Shown: positions 26,301 to 36,463, numbered from the stretch's first letter. The stretch: 64,000 nucleotides of DNA from Flavobacterium sp. I-STPP5a (GCF_009764685.1 NZ_VHLM01000057.1:62001-126000), one strand, 5' to 3'. The notes: generated by a model from the sequence alone, not told the origin. Translations and numbers: made by a program.

Positions 26301-28371
26301 AACTAAAGGCTTGTTTATTAATAATTTTAATCTTAAAAACAACGGAAGTACTATTCAAGTGCAATCAAAATCAAGTAATGCCAATGCTCCGTTACAAGTC
26401 AATTTTAAGGAGTTTGATATCAACACTATTACAAGTTTTGTAGAGAAAAAGGATTTACAACTTAGTGGAAAAATCAATGGAACGGCAGAAATTAGTAATT
26501 TAAACACATCTCCGCTTTTCACTTCTGATTTAAATGTCGAAAATTTTACATTCAAAAAAGATACTATTGGAAATATAAAGCTTCAAGTAAAGAACACTAT
26601 TGCAAATCAGTATGATGCCGTTGTTGCAATAACAGGTCAAGGAAATCAAGTAAATCTTGAAGGGAATTATAAAACTACCACCAGTAGTTTTGATATGAAT
26701 TTAATTATTGACAGGTTAAACCTTAAAAGTATACAAGGATTTACTTTAAATAATCTAACAGAAAGTACTGGTTTTTTAAACGGAAAATTATCAATAACGG
26801 GAAGTACAAGCCAACCTAATGTACAAGGTGAAATCGGATTTAACGATGTTGGTTTTAAGGTAACCCCACTTAATGCTAGATTCAAATCTATAAATGATAA
26901 AATTGTTTTTCAACCCAACACAATTGTTTTTGAAACCTTTACCATAAAGGACGAAAATGACAATGCTTTGAACGTTAATGGGACAATTGACACCTCAACT
27001 TTTAGTAATTTCGGATTTAATCTAACTGTTGATGCTAAAAATTTTAAAGCAGTAAATTCAAAAGCAAAAGACAATGATTTATACTACGGTGAATTATTTC
27101 TGGATAACAACATCAGGATAGCTGGTAGTATTGATAATCCAATAATTGATGGTACAATAAAAATCAATAAGGACACCAAGTTTACCATTGTATTACCGCA
27201 ATCTGATCCATCAATTGCTGATCGAGAGGGAATTGTTGAATTTATTGATCAAGATAATCCTCAAATAATTACGAATACAAATCTTGAAACTATAAGCAGT
27301 GAATCAACCGTAAAAGGTATTAATGCATCAGTAAATATTGAAATAGATAAAGATGCAGAGCTTTCTCTGGTTATTGACAAAGCAAATGGAGATTATTTAA
27401 AATTAAAAGGCGAGGCTCAATTAACTGGTGGCATAGATGCATCAGGGAAAACGAACTTAACAGGTCGATATGAGTTGAATGAAGGAAGCTACGAAATGAA
27501 TTTTAACGGTATTAAACGAAAATTCAATATCAAAGAAGGTAGTTACATTTTATGGACTGGCGAACCAACTAGTGCAGATATTAATATTACAGCTATTTAT
27601 AAAACTAATGCTGCGCCTATTGATTTAGTAAACGATCAATTGGGTGACATAACAGCTACGGTAAGAAATACATACAAAGAAAAAATTCCTTTTGAAACAG
27701 CCCTAAAAATGAATGGCGAACTAATGAAACCAAACATTTCATTTGATATCATTTTACCTGATGGCAACAACAATGTTTCTACTGAAATTATTAATACAAC
27801 TCAAGCTAAACTTAGTCAATTAAGAGAACAACAAGATGAGTTGAACAAACAAGTTTTTGCGTTGTTGTTATTAAATCGTTTTATTGGGGAGAATCCTTTT
27901 ACTAGTGAAAATGGTGGTACAACCGTTTCATCATTAGCTAGAGAAAGCGCCAGCAAAATTTTATCGCAACAACTCAATAACTTGGCAGGAGATTTAATTC
28001 AAGGAATCGAATTGAATTTTGATTTAAATACAACTGAAGATTTCACATCAGGACAACGTCAAAATAAAACCGATTTGAGTGTAGGTGTTTCCAAAAAACT
28101 ACTCAATGACCGACTCAAAATAACCGTAGGAAGTAGTTTTGGGATAGAAGGTTCTCAACAAACCAATCAAAATGCTAACAATATAGCTGGTGATGTTTCT
28201 ATAGATTATCAACTTACAAAAGATGGAAGATACAAAGTAAGAGCTTATCGTGTCAATAAATACCAAGTAGCACTTCAAGGTGAGGTTGTAGAAACTGGAG
28301 TTGCATTTGTAATCACTATGGATTACAACAAGTTCAGTGAATTGTTTCGAAAAAATGCATCAAAAAAATAA
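23386..28371 (+). CDS. tamB: Translocation and assembly module protein TamB
   Basis: A 1661-residue AsmA/TamB-type protein that spans the periplasm, anchored by one N-terminal membrane segment (about 13-35). The long middle part consists of repeated beta-strand segments expected to form a hydrophobic groove for lipids or for helping outer-membrane protein assembly. The C-terminal TamB (DUF490) domain lies at about 1200-1650, with KLKGEAQLTGGIDASGKTNL-type repeats, RKFNIKEGSYILWTGEP and the conserved FALLLLNRFIGENPF. The length is within the Bacteroidetes range (about 1450-1700). The TamA-like lipoprotein is encoded 63 bp downstream, so the two form the TAM unit. Confidence 0.92.
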   Translation: MILIDKKLRLKKYLQLLLKVFLWIVGSLISLFLILFLVIQIPSVQNYAKDKAVHYLEEKIKTKVVINHLEIGFPKKVILEGVYFEDQKKDTLFAGDTLAVNISLFQLINNKVAINSVDLSGISAHIKKDSKGTFNFDYIIKALASQGKQKTDSAPMEFSVEEIQLDRINFHYSDAISNNEIATYLNHFKTSIKTFDLNQMNFDIPKIKINGLQFKLIQGITSIKKSNIVTENNATEKPLKLKFGDVDLGKIKIEYKSQESKLATNIYVKKLITKVDKIDLNNQYAILENLELTGVEGQLELGKIKKLVSQNTKASNSSNNWDIKVKKSVFKRINFKYDNNNVSFTSKGLDYNHLDIKNLNLDLEVLNYNTENISGELKSLSARDKSGLNITELNGDFFYGNKNAFIKNLYLKTPQTEIKNEIQIGYSSLATISKNIGDLSLIANLTKSSIGFQDILLFAPNLASTNPFKSNPKAIISINGKVKGKVKNIIIPSMEISGIGSTSLAASGTIIGLPNVDKTYFDITIKKFQSGQKDINNFVPKGTIPNTIQLPSRMTVTGTFKGTIATFLTDLKLISSYGNANIKAKFDQSRKNFEKYDAKADFVNFDLGKFIKNDSIGKITLKTTIKGTGFNPKTAIVALNANVQKAYFNKYTYKNIAVKGTIKKGNFNATAVARDPNLTFNLVGNGRFQDKYPSGKIKLNVDIADLEKLNLHAGPLKIRGIVDADIQSGDLDYLNGSLTAHHINITNAKENYTIDSIQVYAIATAQKNSIEVKAPFMDAFLEGKYKLSKIGTAITNSIAAYYDTTPKKAKKKTKENQQFDFKVQIKDSPIVMQLIPQIKSLEPITITGNYNSVNDTIVLNGAIPKLVYESITVTNATLKLDTQDKKLLYNFMVDDIQNEQFELPHTELTGNIQNNIITYALQLKNTKEEERYLIAGAVQSQNGGTEIRLNPEKLILNYEPWNIDKENVVRSLTKGLFINNFNLKNNGSTIQVQSKSSNANAPLQVNFKEFDINTITSFVEKKDLQLSGKINGTAEISNLNTSPLFTSDLNVENFTFKKDTIGNIKLQVKNTIANQYDAVVAITGQGNQVNLEGNYKTTTSSFDMNLIIDRLNLKSIQGFTLNNLTESTGFLNGKLSITGSTSQPNVQGEIGFNDVGFKVTPLNARFKSINDKIVFQPNTIVFETFTIKDENDNALNVNGTIDTSTFSNFGFNLTVDAKNFKAVNSKAKDNDLYYGELFLDNNIRIAGSIDNPIIDGTIKINKDTKFTIVLPQSDPSIADREGIVEFIDQDNPQIITNTNLETISSESTVKGINASVNIEIDKDAELSLVIDKANGDYLKLKGEAQLTGGIDASGKTNLTGRYELNEGSYEMNFNGIKRKFNIKEGSYILWTGEPTSADINITAIYKTNAAPIDLVNDQLGDITATVRNTYKEKIPFETALKMNGELMKPNISFDIILPDGNNNVSTEIINTTQAKLSQLREQQDELNKQVFALLLLNRFIGENPFTSENGGTTVSSLARESASKILSQQLNNLAGDLIQGIELNFDLNTTEDFTSGQRQNKTDLSVGVSKKLLNDRLKITVGSSFGIEGSQQTNQNANNIAGDVSIDYQLTKDGRYKVRAYRVNKYQVALQGEVVETGVAFVITMDYNKFSELFRKNASKK

Positions 28372-28434
28372 TTTCAAATCATAAATAAAGCTGATTTATT
28401 TCAAATGACTTTATTTACTTCATACCCTATCACA

Positions 28435-30729
28435 ATGAAAAGCAAAGGTGTTTTTAACTTAATAATTTTATTTTTTTTACTTCAATCCTGCAGCAACACC
28501 CGTTTTTTACCTGAAGGTGAATTGTTGTATACAGGTGCCGATGTTACTATTGAAAAAAATGACAGTACTAAGAAATCCAGAAAAGAACTCAAAAACAATT
28601 TAGAAGCACTAGTAAGACCCAAGCCCAATAAATCTATTTTAGGGTTAAAACCAAAATTATACATTTATAACCTTGCTGGAACTCCAAAAAAAGAAAAAGG
28701 ACTGCGATACTGGCTTAAAAAAAAAGTGGGAGAACCGCCTGTATTATATAGCCAAGTTGATTTAGAGTATAACAAAAGTGTCTTGCAAAACTACATTGAA
28801 AACAATGGGTATTTTAATGGAAAAAGCAAAGCCGATTCAACACGTGTTGATAAAAAAGCTAGCGCTACATACACGGTAACTACAGGAAAACAGTATACAA
28901 TTAATGAAGTAAAGTTCCCAATTGACTCCTCAAAAATAGGAATTGAAATACGCAATACGCAACGACGATCCTTATTAAAAAAAGGAGATCCATACAGTTT
29001 AGAACAAATAAAAGAGGAACGAAATAGGATTGATGCTAGACTAAAAGAAAAAGGTTTTTTTTACTTTAATCCTGATAATATTATTGTTCAAGTAGACTCA
29101 ACTGTTGCAAAAAATAAAGTAGACCTTATTGTTAAAGTCAAGTCTGATGCATCTAAACTTGCAACAACACCCTACAAAATAAATAAAATAGTAGTGTTTT
29201 CTAATTATACTCTTGATGCTGAAAACAAAGCCCTTAAAATTGATACCATTAAAAAACAAAATGGTCTTGCTATTATTGATCCCGAAAATTTATTTAAACC
29301 TCGCATTTTTGATAGGGCTTTGTATTTTAAAAAAGAGGATTTATACAACCGTACCAATCATAATCTATCCTTAAACAGACTTGTAAATTTGGGCGTTTTT
29401 AAATTTGTAAAAAATCAATTCAAAGTTTCTGATACCGTAGGAAATTATCTTGATGCCTATTATTATTTAACACCTTTACCAAGGAAATCTATTCAATTAG
29501 AGCTTTTGGGTAAAACCAATTCAGCTAATTATACTGGGACAGAATTAAACCTAAACTGGAGTAATCGCAACACTTTTAGAGGTGCTGAGTTGCTAACTAT
29601 TTCAGCATTTGGTGGTGTTGAAGTACAAGTTTCTGGACAAAATAATGGCTTTAATGTTTACCGTTTTGGTACTGAAGCTAATTTAATTTGGCCAAGAATT
29701 ATCGCTCCTTTTAAATTTAAATCGCCTTCAGGTTTTGTACCAAAAACGAAAGCAACAATAGGCTATGAGTTTCAAAATAGAACAAAATTATACTCTTTGC
29801 AAACATTTAAAGGCTCTTTTGGATACCTTTGGAAAGAAAATGAAAGAAAAGAACACCAACTTAATGTAAGTGAAATAACATACGCAAGTCCTCAGAATGT
29901 TACCGAATTGTATTTAGAAAAAATTGCAGAAAATCCATCTTTAAATAAAGTAATCGAAAAACAATTGATTTTTGGTCCTACCTATTCGTATACGTATACC
30001 AATACTACTCAAAAACGTAGAAAAAATACGTTCTACTATAAAGGTACCGTTGATTTAGCTGGAAATATTGCAGGATTAGCCACAGGTGCAAATGCAAAAA
30101 AAGAAGACCCAATTACCGTATTTGATGTTCCTTTTAGTCAATTTATAAAAATAGAAAATGACTTTAGGCATTATTATAAATTTTCAGAAAATTCCCAATT
30201 GGTAACCAGAATCATTGCTGGCGCAGGTATTGCATACGGAAATTCAAGAGAAATGCCTTTTATTAAACAATTCTTCATTGGTGGAACCAATAGTTTACGT
30301 GCTTTTAGAGCTCGATCTGTAGGACCAGGAAGTTTTAAAAATGAAAACCAAAATACAAATTCTTTTTTACCCGATCAATCAGGTGACATTAAGCTCGAAT
30401 TCAATACAGAATACCGCGCACAAATTTACGGACTCGTAAAAGGAGCTTTGTTTATTGATGCAGGAAACATTTGGTTATTACGTGAAAATACAGAAAAGCC
30501 AGGCGCTAAATTTTCAAATAAATTTATGAGTGAAATGGCCGTTGGAGCGGGTGCCGGATTACGCTTTGATTTGTCTTTTTTAGTATTGCGTACGGATCTT
30601 GCTTTTCCTTTACGAAAACCAAATTTACCCCAAGAGAACCGTTGGGTTATAGACCAAATCAATTTTGGTAGTGGTGCTTGGCGAAAAGAAAATTTAATAT
30701 TCAACCTAGCAATTGGTTATCCTTTTTAA
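28435..30729 (+). CDS. tamL: TamL, TamA-type Omp85 outer-membrane lipoprotein
   Basis: A 764-residue Omp85-family protein from the preferred start. The N-terminus MKSKGVFNLIILFFLLQSC is a lipoprotein signal with Cys19, characteristic of the Bacteroidetes version called TamL. POTRA domains follow (about 30-340), then a 16-stranded beta-barrel with the lid-lock motif GGTNSLRAFRARSVGPG near 620-640. It inserts in the outer membrane and works with TamB. An in-frame ATG at 28405 would add ten residues (MTLFTSYPIT) before the signal peptide. The ATG at 28435 gives a standard lipoprotein signal and is preferred. Confidence 0.9.
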   Translation: MKSKGVFNLIILFFLLQSCSNTRFLPEGELLYTGADVTIEKNDSTKKSRKELKNNLEALVRPKPNKSILGLKPKLYIYNLAGTPKKEKGLRYWLKKKVGEPPVLYSQVDLEYNKSVLQNYIENNGYFNGKSKADSTRVDKKASATYTVTTGKQYTINEVKFPIDSSKIGIEIRNTQRRSLLKKGDPYSLEQIKEERNRIDARLKEKGFFYFNPDNIIVQVDSTVAKNKVDLIVKVKSDASKLATTPYKINKIVVFSNYTLDAENKALKIDTIKKQNGLAIIDPENLFKPRIFDRALYFKKEDLYNRTNHNLSLNRLVNLGVFKFVKNQFKVSDTVGNYLDAYYYLTPLPRKSIQLELLGKTNSANYTGTELNLNWSNRNTFRGAELLTISAFGGVEVQVSGQNNGFNVYRFGTEANLIWPRIIAPFKFKSPSGFVPKTKATIGYEFQNRTKLYSLQTFKGSFGYLWKENERKEHQLNVSEITYASPQNVTELYLEKIAENPSLNKVIEKQLIFGPTYSYTYTNTTQKRRKNTFYYKGTVDLAGNIAGLATGANAKKEDPITVFDVPFSQFIKIENDFRHYYKFSENSQLVTRIIAGAGIAYGNSREMPFIKQFFIGGTNSLRAFRARSVGPGSFKNENQNTNSFLPDQSGDIKLEFNTEYRAQIYGLVKGALFIDAGNIWLLRENTEKPGAKFSNKFMSEMAVGAGAGLRFDLSFLVLRTDLAFPLRKPNLPQENRWVIDQINFGSGAWRKENLIFNLAIGYPF

Positions 30730-30735
30730 AATTAA

Positions 30736-30779
30736 TTTTAACAAAAAAAGCACGAATCAACGTGCTTTTTTTGTTAAAA
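30736..30779. terminator. Bidirectional terminator between tamL and the M14 peptidase gene
   Basis: A 19-bp perfect stem (TTTTAACAAAAAAAGCACG at 30736-30754 and its complement at 30761-30779) with a 6-nt loop. Seven-base A and T runs in the arms serve both convergent genes. Confidence 0.9.
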
Positions 30780-30792
30780 GAAATTCTTATAA

Positions 30793-33300
30793 TTAATCCA
30801 CAAGAAATAGTGCATTACTAAATAAGAGAATTCCATTTTCCCAAAAACCTCTAAACAAGGGATTATCAATCATGTAAACAACAGATCCAGCCCCTTTTGA
30901 TTCTACTGCAAAACTTACTGTATTATTTAGTTTTTTCTTGATTTTACTACCTACAAACCCGTAACTTTTGTAATCAGTAGGAACATATATTACATTAGAT
31001 GCATTTTTTAATAATGAATAGCGTTTGTCATCTGTTTTTAAACTAAAATAGCTATCTCCTAATCCAAAACTTAAAGGATGTGATTGATCTAATTTATTCT
31101 CAATAATTGCTCCTGGAATTGCTTTAGAAATAAACCTACGCTCTGCATTTTGATAATCAAGTGTTCGTTCTAATAAAACATCCTCATCCGCCTCTTTTTC
31201 TGCTAACAGTTTTTCTTCTTCTGAAGCAAATGGCGTCAAAGCGTAACCTTCTTTTCCATCAAAAAGGGAAATAGCATTATTCATGGCAATCACTTTTCCG
31301 CCATTGTTAATCCATTCTGATATTTTTTTCTGCTGTGCCTCAGTAAAATCATAATAGCCATCTGCTAAAATCAATGTGTTATATGAAGCTAAATTCAATC
31401 TGTTAAAATTATTGGTTTCAACAACACCCACAGGATATCCTAATGTTTCTTGCATATAATACCAAGTGGCTCCAAACTCTGTTGGACTCACTCCTTTTCC
31501 AGAAAGCAACACCACTTTTGGAGCTTTTAAAAGACTAAAATTTTCACCGCCAATATCCCTAGCATTCGATGAAAAACCCGTTGAAATAGTATTAAAATCA
31601 GATTTGTCTTTGATTAAATTAGAAATGGTTTGTTCAAAATTTGGTATTTGTGGATTGTCCGTTTTGGTCACTACTAATCCTCCTGGAGCTACTGTAACAG
31701 CACCAAAAATGGCTTCTTTTGCAGCTGTCCTAACTTTAATACTATTTTGATGTAAAACCGATAAAACTTGCGCTGAAACTCTATTATTCCAAGGAATATG
31801 AAAAGCATATACATTTTTTGAAACTTCACGAACTGGAGTTTCTACAGATGTCTTAGTTGAAATGGCAACCTCATTTTTTACAGCATAACCTTGAACTCCG
31901 TAAGCAAGCGGCAAAGCCCAAGCGGTAATGTCATAGGACAAACTATCATTTAATTTTTGATTGGGTTCAAAAAGAATTTGAGTCAGTACCGCCTTTGGTT
32001 GGTCTACCTTTACAATTAAATCATTAGGTTCTATTGTAAAACTGGTTTCCTTTTTTGTGGAATAATTGTAACCTGATGTTTTTGCACTTGCTGCAGCAAA
32101 ACTAAATTCAATTTTGTTTTTTGAAAGTAAATCAGTCATTTGAACTAATTTCGGATTGCTTTTCATGACATAGGTTTTGTAAGCTCCCTTAACTGTTTTT
32201 CGAGAATTGTTCATAAATCCACGAAAACCCTTTAGTAATTCCTCTGCTTTATTAGAAGCCGACTCGACCACTGTTAAAACCGCAGTTGCATGATGCGCTA
32301 CTCTATCTCTAATGGTCAATATAGATCCATTACTCATTTGTACCGCGCGCCCAGCTCCTATTCCGCCCTGTTCTAGCGTCATACCCACAGCTCCGTTGTA
32401 CGTAGGATACGTATCGCCGTAACTTGGGTAAAACAAGTCAAAACGTTCTCCGGTGTTGTACATCCAGTTTTGCGCATCAAATTTTTTAGAAATATTTTGA
32501 CCTAAAGTTTGGTGAAAATCCCGTTGATATTTTTCAATAAATTCATGCAAAGGTTCAGCTGACGGAGGAAAAAAATAAGGAGAGTCATACCCCATTTCAT
32601 GCACATCAGTATGAACTTGAGGCATCCACTGATGGTACAAAGCAATGCGCTGTTGCGATTCTAGCTGAGTTTGCCAAGCCCAATCTCTATTTAAATCAAA
32701 AAGATAATGATTGAATCTTCCACCTGGCCAATCCTCCATGTGTTCTCTATCGGATAGTTCAGGATGTGTTTTCTTTCCAGAAATTTCTCTTAGCCAATTC
32801 CCGTATCTAGAATATCCATCTGGATTAATACACGGATCTAGAATTACAATGGTATTCTCTAACCATTTTTTGGTTGTTGTATTGGAAGGATTTAGCAATT
32901 CATAAGCAACAGTCATCGCACTTTCTGTTCCAGCAAATTCATTGCCATGAACATTAAAACTCAACCAGACAATGACTTTATTACCTACAGTTTGATTTTT
33001 CTTTAGCGAAAGCCCAATTGATGCCAGATTATTAGTTCTGATTTCTTCAAGATTTGCTAAGTTTTCTGGAGTTGAAATATAGTACACATTTAAATCTCTT
33101 TGCTCCGCCGTTACTCCGTATTTATGTTTTACAATGGCAGAAGAGTTATCAATAAGCTGTTTGAAATAGTTTTCAACTTGATGGTAATGCGAAATTTGAT
33201 TGCCATAGTTAGGCAAATATTGCTCAGGAGATTGAATTTGAGCATACGCTTGCAGCACCATTACTGCACTGAACAAAACTGAAAAAACGATTTTTTTCAT
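30793..33300 (-). CDS. Secreted M14-family zinc carboxypeptidase
   Basis: An 835-residue exported peptidase with a signal peptide (MKKIVFSVLFSAVMVLQAYA, cleaved near residue 20). The N-terminal M14 domain (about 40-370) shows the zinc ligands: His and Glu in NVHGNEFAGTESA and a further His in the VHTDVHEMGYDSPYFF region. The C-terminal half contains a glutamine-amidotransferase-like stretch (GATWYYMQETLGYPVGVVE, then LILADGYYDF) and ends in a beta-rich domain. Length and layout fit the large Bacteroidetes M14 peptidases, presumably scavenging peptides in the periplasm or outside the cell. It is monocistronic. Confidence 0.88.
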   Translation of the reverse strand: MKKIVFSVLFSAVMVLQAYAQIQSPEQYLPNYGNQISHYHQVENYFKQLIDNSSAIVKHKYGVTAEQRDLNVYYISTPENLANLEEIRTNNLASIGLSLKKNQTVGNKVIVWLSFNVHGNEFAGTESAMTVAYELLNPSNTTTKKWLENTIVILDPCINPDGYSRYGNWLREISGKKTHPELSDREHMEDWPGGRFNHYLFDLNRDWAWQTQLESQQRIALYHQWMPQVHTDVHEMGYDSPYFFPPSAEPLHEFIEKYQRDFHQTLGQNISKKFDAQNWMYNTGERFDLFYPSYGDTYPTYNGAVGMTLEQGGIGAGRAVQMSNGSILTIRDRVAHHATAVLTVVESASNKAEELLKGFRGFMNNSRKTVKGAYKTYVMKSNPKLVQMTDLLSKNKIEFSFAAASAKTSGYNYSTKKETSFTIEPNDLIVKVDQPKAVLTQILFEPNQKLNDSLSYDITAWALPLAYGVQGYAVKNEVAISTKTSVETPVREVSKNVYAFHIPWNNRVSAQVLSVLHQNSIKVRTAAKEAIFGAVTVAPGGLVVTKTDNPQIPNFEQTISNLIKDKSDFNTISTGFSSNARDIGGENFSLLKAPKVVLLSGKGVSPTEFGATWYYMQETLGYPVGVVETNNFNRLNLASYNTLILADGYYDFTEAQQKKISEWINNGGKVIAMNNAISLFDGKEGYALTPFASEEEKLLAEKEADEDVLLERTLDYQNAERRFISKAIPGAIIENKLDQSHPLSFGLGDSYFSLKTDDKRYSLLKNASNVIYVPTDYKSYGFVGSKIKKKLNNTVSFAVESKGAGSVVYMIDNPLFRGFWENGILLFSNALFLVD

Positions 33301-33517
33301 AGAATTAAAATTAGTTATGCTCCAAATTTAACTATAAAATTAGTTTTCTACAATGAACCTTTAATTAAGGAAATGAAAAAATTGAAAGTACTATTGCTCC
33401 AAAAGATATCGAAATGTACGATGTTTCAATTTTAATAAAAATGAATAAAAACTACATTCTCATTGTTAAAAAAGCACTTTTAGGAGTTCAAAAATTCGTT
33501 TCGTTGCAACATTCTAT

Positions 33518-33525
33518 TATATTTG
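33518..33525 (+). promoter_or_regulatory. -7 box of the serine dehydratase gene
   Basis: TATATTTG at 33518-33525, a perfect TAnnTTTG, 22 bp before the sdaA ATG. A TTCG at 33495-33498, with a 19-bp spacer, may be a degenerate -33 element. Confidence 0.55.
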
Positions 33526-33547
33526 CAGTAAACAAAATTAAATCTAG

Positions 33548-34975
33548 ATGGAAGAATGTATCTCTGTTTTTGACATGCTAAAGATTGGTGTTGGTCCTTC
33601 AAGTTCTCATACATTAGGGCCTTGGAGAGCAGCTGAACGCTTTTTAGAAGAACTACGAACTGAAAAATTACTCTCAACTGTGACTCGTGTACAAATAGAT
33701 TTATACGGTTCACTTTCCTTAACAGGAAGAGGCCATGCAACAGATCTAGCAGTTATGCTAGGATTAAGTGGCCAAGATCCAGAATACATTCCTGTTGAAA
33801 ATATCGATAGCATCATTAAATCTATCGAAAATAAAAACGAAATCAATTTAGGGAACGAAAAAAATATTCCTTTCTATTTTTTACAAGACATTGTTTTCAA
33901 TAAAAACTTCCTTCCCTTTCATGCAAATGGATTGACCTTTACCGCATTTCTTACTAACGATTTAAACTACACAGCTACATTTTATTCCATAGGTGGTGGT
34001 TTTGTTGTAAAAGAAGAACGAACCAATGCTAAAAAGAAAACACAAGTAAAATGTGCATTTCCCTATCCGATTGATAAGGCATCTGAATTACTAGAAATTT
34101 GTACCAAAGAAAAAAAATCAATCTCAGAAATAGTATTTGAGAATGAGAAATCAATGCGTACTGAAGAGATAATTGATCATGAACTCATGCGTATTTGGAA
34201 AACCATGCTAGAATGTATGTACATCGGTTGCCACTCTGAAGGGATTCTCCCAGGCGGACTCAATGTACGCAGACGCGCCTTTGATATGCATCAAAATTTA
34301 ATTGGCTTGGCAAATTATGATTCGCCACAATCTTGGTTAGAAGAAATCAGAAAAACGGAGGTAAAATTTCGTCAAATTCTAAAATGGGTTTCTTGTTTTG
34401 CACTGGCCGTTAACGAAGTTAATGCAGCTTTAGGTCGCGTAGTTACCGCCCCTACAAATGGTAGTTCTGGAGTAATTCCAGCAGTTTTAATGTACTATTT
34501 AGTAATAGAAAATCACAACGCAGGTAATAAAGAAATCAAACAATTCTTGATGGTGGCTGGCGAAATAGGCAGTATTTTCAAGAAAGGTTCCACAATATCA
34601 GCTGCTATGGGTGGCTGTCAAGCAGAAATAGGAGTATCATCAGCTATGGCAGCGGCGGCACTTTGTGAAGTAATGGGTGGCACACCTGAGCAAGTACTTA
34701 TGGCTGCCGAAATTGCAATGGAACATCACTTAGGTTTAACTTGTGACCCAATAGGAGGCTTAGTTCAAATTCCGTGTATTGAGCGCAATACAATGGGAGC
34801 CATAAAAGCCATTAATGCTGCTGAACTGGCTCTTGAAACTGATCCAAAGAATGCAAAAGTTCCATTGGATAAAGTAGTTGACACGATGTGGGAAACTGCC
34901 AAGGACATGAATAATAAATACAAAGAAACATCTGAAGGTGGACTTGCAATTGCAGTAAACATGGCCGATTGTTAA
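33548..34975 (+). CDS. sdaA: L-serine ammonia-lyase (serine dehydratase), single chain
   Basis: Converts L-serine to pyruvate and ammonia using a [4Fe-4S] cluster. The 475-residue protein contains both the beta domain (starting [21 protein letters not shown]) and the alpha domain ([37 protein letters not shown]). Three cysteines in [14 protein letters not shown] and IPCIERN are at the positions of the cluster ligands. This is the fused, type-I form. It has its own promoter and a short leader, and is followed by an FAA-family hydrolase 51 bp downstream. Confidence 0.95.
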   Translation: MEECISVFDMLKIGVGPSSSHTLGPWRAAERFLEELRTEKLLSTVTRVQIDLYGSLSLTGRGHATDLAVMLGLSGQDPEYIPVENIDSIIKSIENKNEINLGNEKNIPFYFLQDIVFNKNFLPFHANGLTFTAFLTNDLNYTATFYSIGGGFVVKEERTNAKKKTQVKCAFPYPIDKASELLEICTKEKKSISEIVFENEKSMRTEEIIDHELMRIWKTMLECMYIGCHSEGILPGGLNVRRRAFDMHQNLIGLANYDSPQSWLEEIRKTEVKFRQILKWVSCFALAVNEVNAALGRVVTAPTNGSSGVIPAVLMYYLVIENHNAGNKEIKQFLMVAGEIGSIFKKGSTISAAMGGCQAEIGVSSAMAAAALCEVMGGTPEQVLMAAEIAMEHHLGLTCDPIGGLVQIPCIERNTMGAIKAINAAELALETDPKNAKVPLDKVVDTMWETAKDMNNKYKETSEGGLAIAVNMADC

Positions 34976-35026
34976 CCTTGAAATAAATATTTAAGCTACA
35001 ATAATAAACTCATAAACAAATTCTAA

Positions 35027-36013
35027 ATGAAATTAGCTTCAATTGACAATAAGACCAGAGATGGACAATTAGTTGTTGTAAATAAAGATTTAACAAAAGC
35101 AGTTACAGTACCAGAAATTGCAGTAACAATGCAATTCGCAATTGATAACTGGAAAGAAACAGAAACTAAATTAGAAAGTGTTTATAATGACTTAAACTCT
35201 GATAAGTTGCCTAATGCGTTTCCCTTTTCTTCTGTTAGAGTCTTAGCGCCAATTCCTCGAGCGTATCATTGGGCTGACGGAAGTGCTTATGTAACTCACG
35301 TAGAACTAGTTCGAAAAGCTAGAAATTCTGAATTACCTGAATCTTTTTGGACAGATCCATTAATGTATATGGGAGCTTCTGACGCATTTATTGGAGCAAA
35401 TGATGACATTGAAATCGAAAATGAAGATTGGGGTATTGACTTTGAATCGGAAGTAGCTGTTATTACAGATGATGTTCCTGCAGGAACTAATTCAGAAGAT
35501 GCTTTAAAACATATTAAGTTAATCACCATTATTAACGATGTGTCTTTACGTAATTTAATACCAAATGAGCTATCCAAACAATTTGGATTCTATCAATCTA
35601 AACCTTGGACATCATTTGCACCTGTGGTTGTAACTCCAAATGAACTTGCTGATAGCTGGAAAAATGCAAAACTTCATTTGCCACTACATTCAACCTTAAA
35701 TGGAAATCTTATTGGTTCGCCAAATGCTGGGATTGATATGACTTTTGACTTTGGTCAATTAGTTGCACATGCTTCTAAAACTCGTTCATTAATGGCTGGA
35801 ACAATTATTGGCTCAGGAACAGTTGCAAATCAAGGAAGTCTCGATGGTTCTAGCTGTCTAGCAGAGGTTAGATGTTTAGAAATAATAAAAGATGGAAAAG
35901 CCTCTACTCCATTTATGAGTTTTGGGGACAGAATAGAAATTGAAATGAAAGATAATGATGGTAAGTCAATTTTTGGTAAAATAAATCAAATTATAAAAGA
36001 GTATAAAAAATAA
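35027..36013 (+). CDS. Fumarylacetoacetate-hydrolase-family protein
   Basis: A 328-residue FAH-fold enzyme distinct from the full-length fumarylacetoacetase at 59585. It has an N-terminal extension (about 1-100) and the FAH core with acidic metal ligands (IDFESEVAVITDDVP), RNLIPNELSKQFGFYQSKPW and GTVANQGS...CLAE near the end. Proteins of this layout hydrolyse C-C bonds of 1,3-diketones or acylpyruvates; in several organisms they accompany aromatic amino acid breakdown. It follows sdaA on the same strand with a 51-bp gap, so co-transcription is possible. The substrate is unknown. Confidence 0.85.
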   Translation: MKLASIDNKTRDGQLVVVNKDLTKAVTVPEIAVTMQFAIDNWKETETKLESVYNDLNSDKLPNAFPFSSVRVLAPIPRAYHWADGSAYVTHVELVRKARNSELPESFWTDPLMYMGASDAFIGANDDIEIENEDWGIDFESEVAVITDDVPAGTNSEDALKHIKLITIINDVSLRNLIPNELSKQFGFYQSKPWTSFAPVVVTPNELADSWKNAKLHLPLHSTLNGNLIGSPNAGIDMTFDFGQLVAHASKTRSLMAGTIIGSGTVANQGSLDGSSCLAEVRCLEIIKDGKASTPFMSFGDRIEIEMKDNDGKSIFGKINQIIKEYKK

Positions 36014-36025
36014 CTGTTGTAAAAA

Positions 36026-36139
36026 GGCATTTGGCAAGTTTGGGTTTTAGATATAATTTAAAGATGATTTTGTTCTTTTCAAAGTTTCGTATTTAATTTT
36101 AAAAAAAAAGTTTTCATAATTCCAAACTTGCCAAGCGCC
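36026..36139. repeat. Inverted repeat downstream of the FAA-family gene
   Basis: Arms 36026-36043 and 36122-36139 are reverse complements in 16 of 18 positions, with a perfect 13-bp core, TTGGCAAGTTTGG (36031-36043). They enclose 78 bp without coding signs. A short GCGC hairpin lies at the right edge. It may be a MITE-like element or a long terminator loop. Confidence 0.5.
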
Positions 36140-36206
36140 GAAACAGCGCGTTACTTTTGAGACAATCTACATTATACTTTCTCATATATTAATCCCCATC
36201 AAAATC

Positions 36207-36377
36207 ATGAAAATCAATTGGATACTACTTATTGGATTAGCTATAGGGATTCTAGTTTTAATTTGTTTTTTGATAAGAAAAAACGATAAAGACAAAAAAG
36301 ACTATACTAATTTCTTAAACCAAGATTTTAAAAAACAAGAAGAACAAGAGTCCGACTTAAACGATGAAAGTTACTAA
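36207..36377 (+). CDS. Small single-pass membrane protein (56 aa)
   Basis: A 56-codon frame: MKINWILLIGLAIGILVLIC begins a membrane helix (about 4-24), followed by a charged tail (IRKNDKDKKDYTNFLNQDFK, then acidic EEQES...DLNDESY). This helix-then-charged-tail form is common among short flavobacterial membrane proteins of unknown function. There is no motif for a specific role. It is flanked by an inverted repeat upstream and a convergent pseudogene downstream. Confidence 0.6.
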   Translation: MKINWILLIGLAIGILVLICFLIRKNDKDKKDYTNFLNQDFKKQEEQESDLNDESY

Positions 36378-36463
36378 GCATTCCCTTTTTTGAACTGCAA
36401 TTTTAATCGATCCTAATTTCTATTTGAGTACCATTCGACCAGAAAAATTCTCAAAAACATCTA

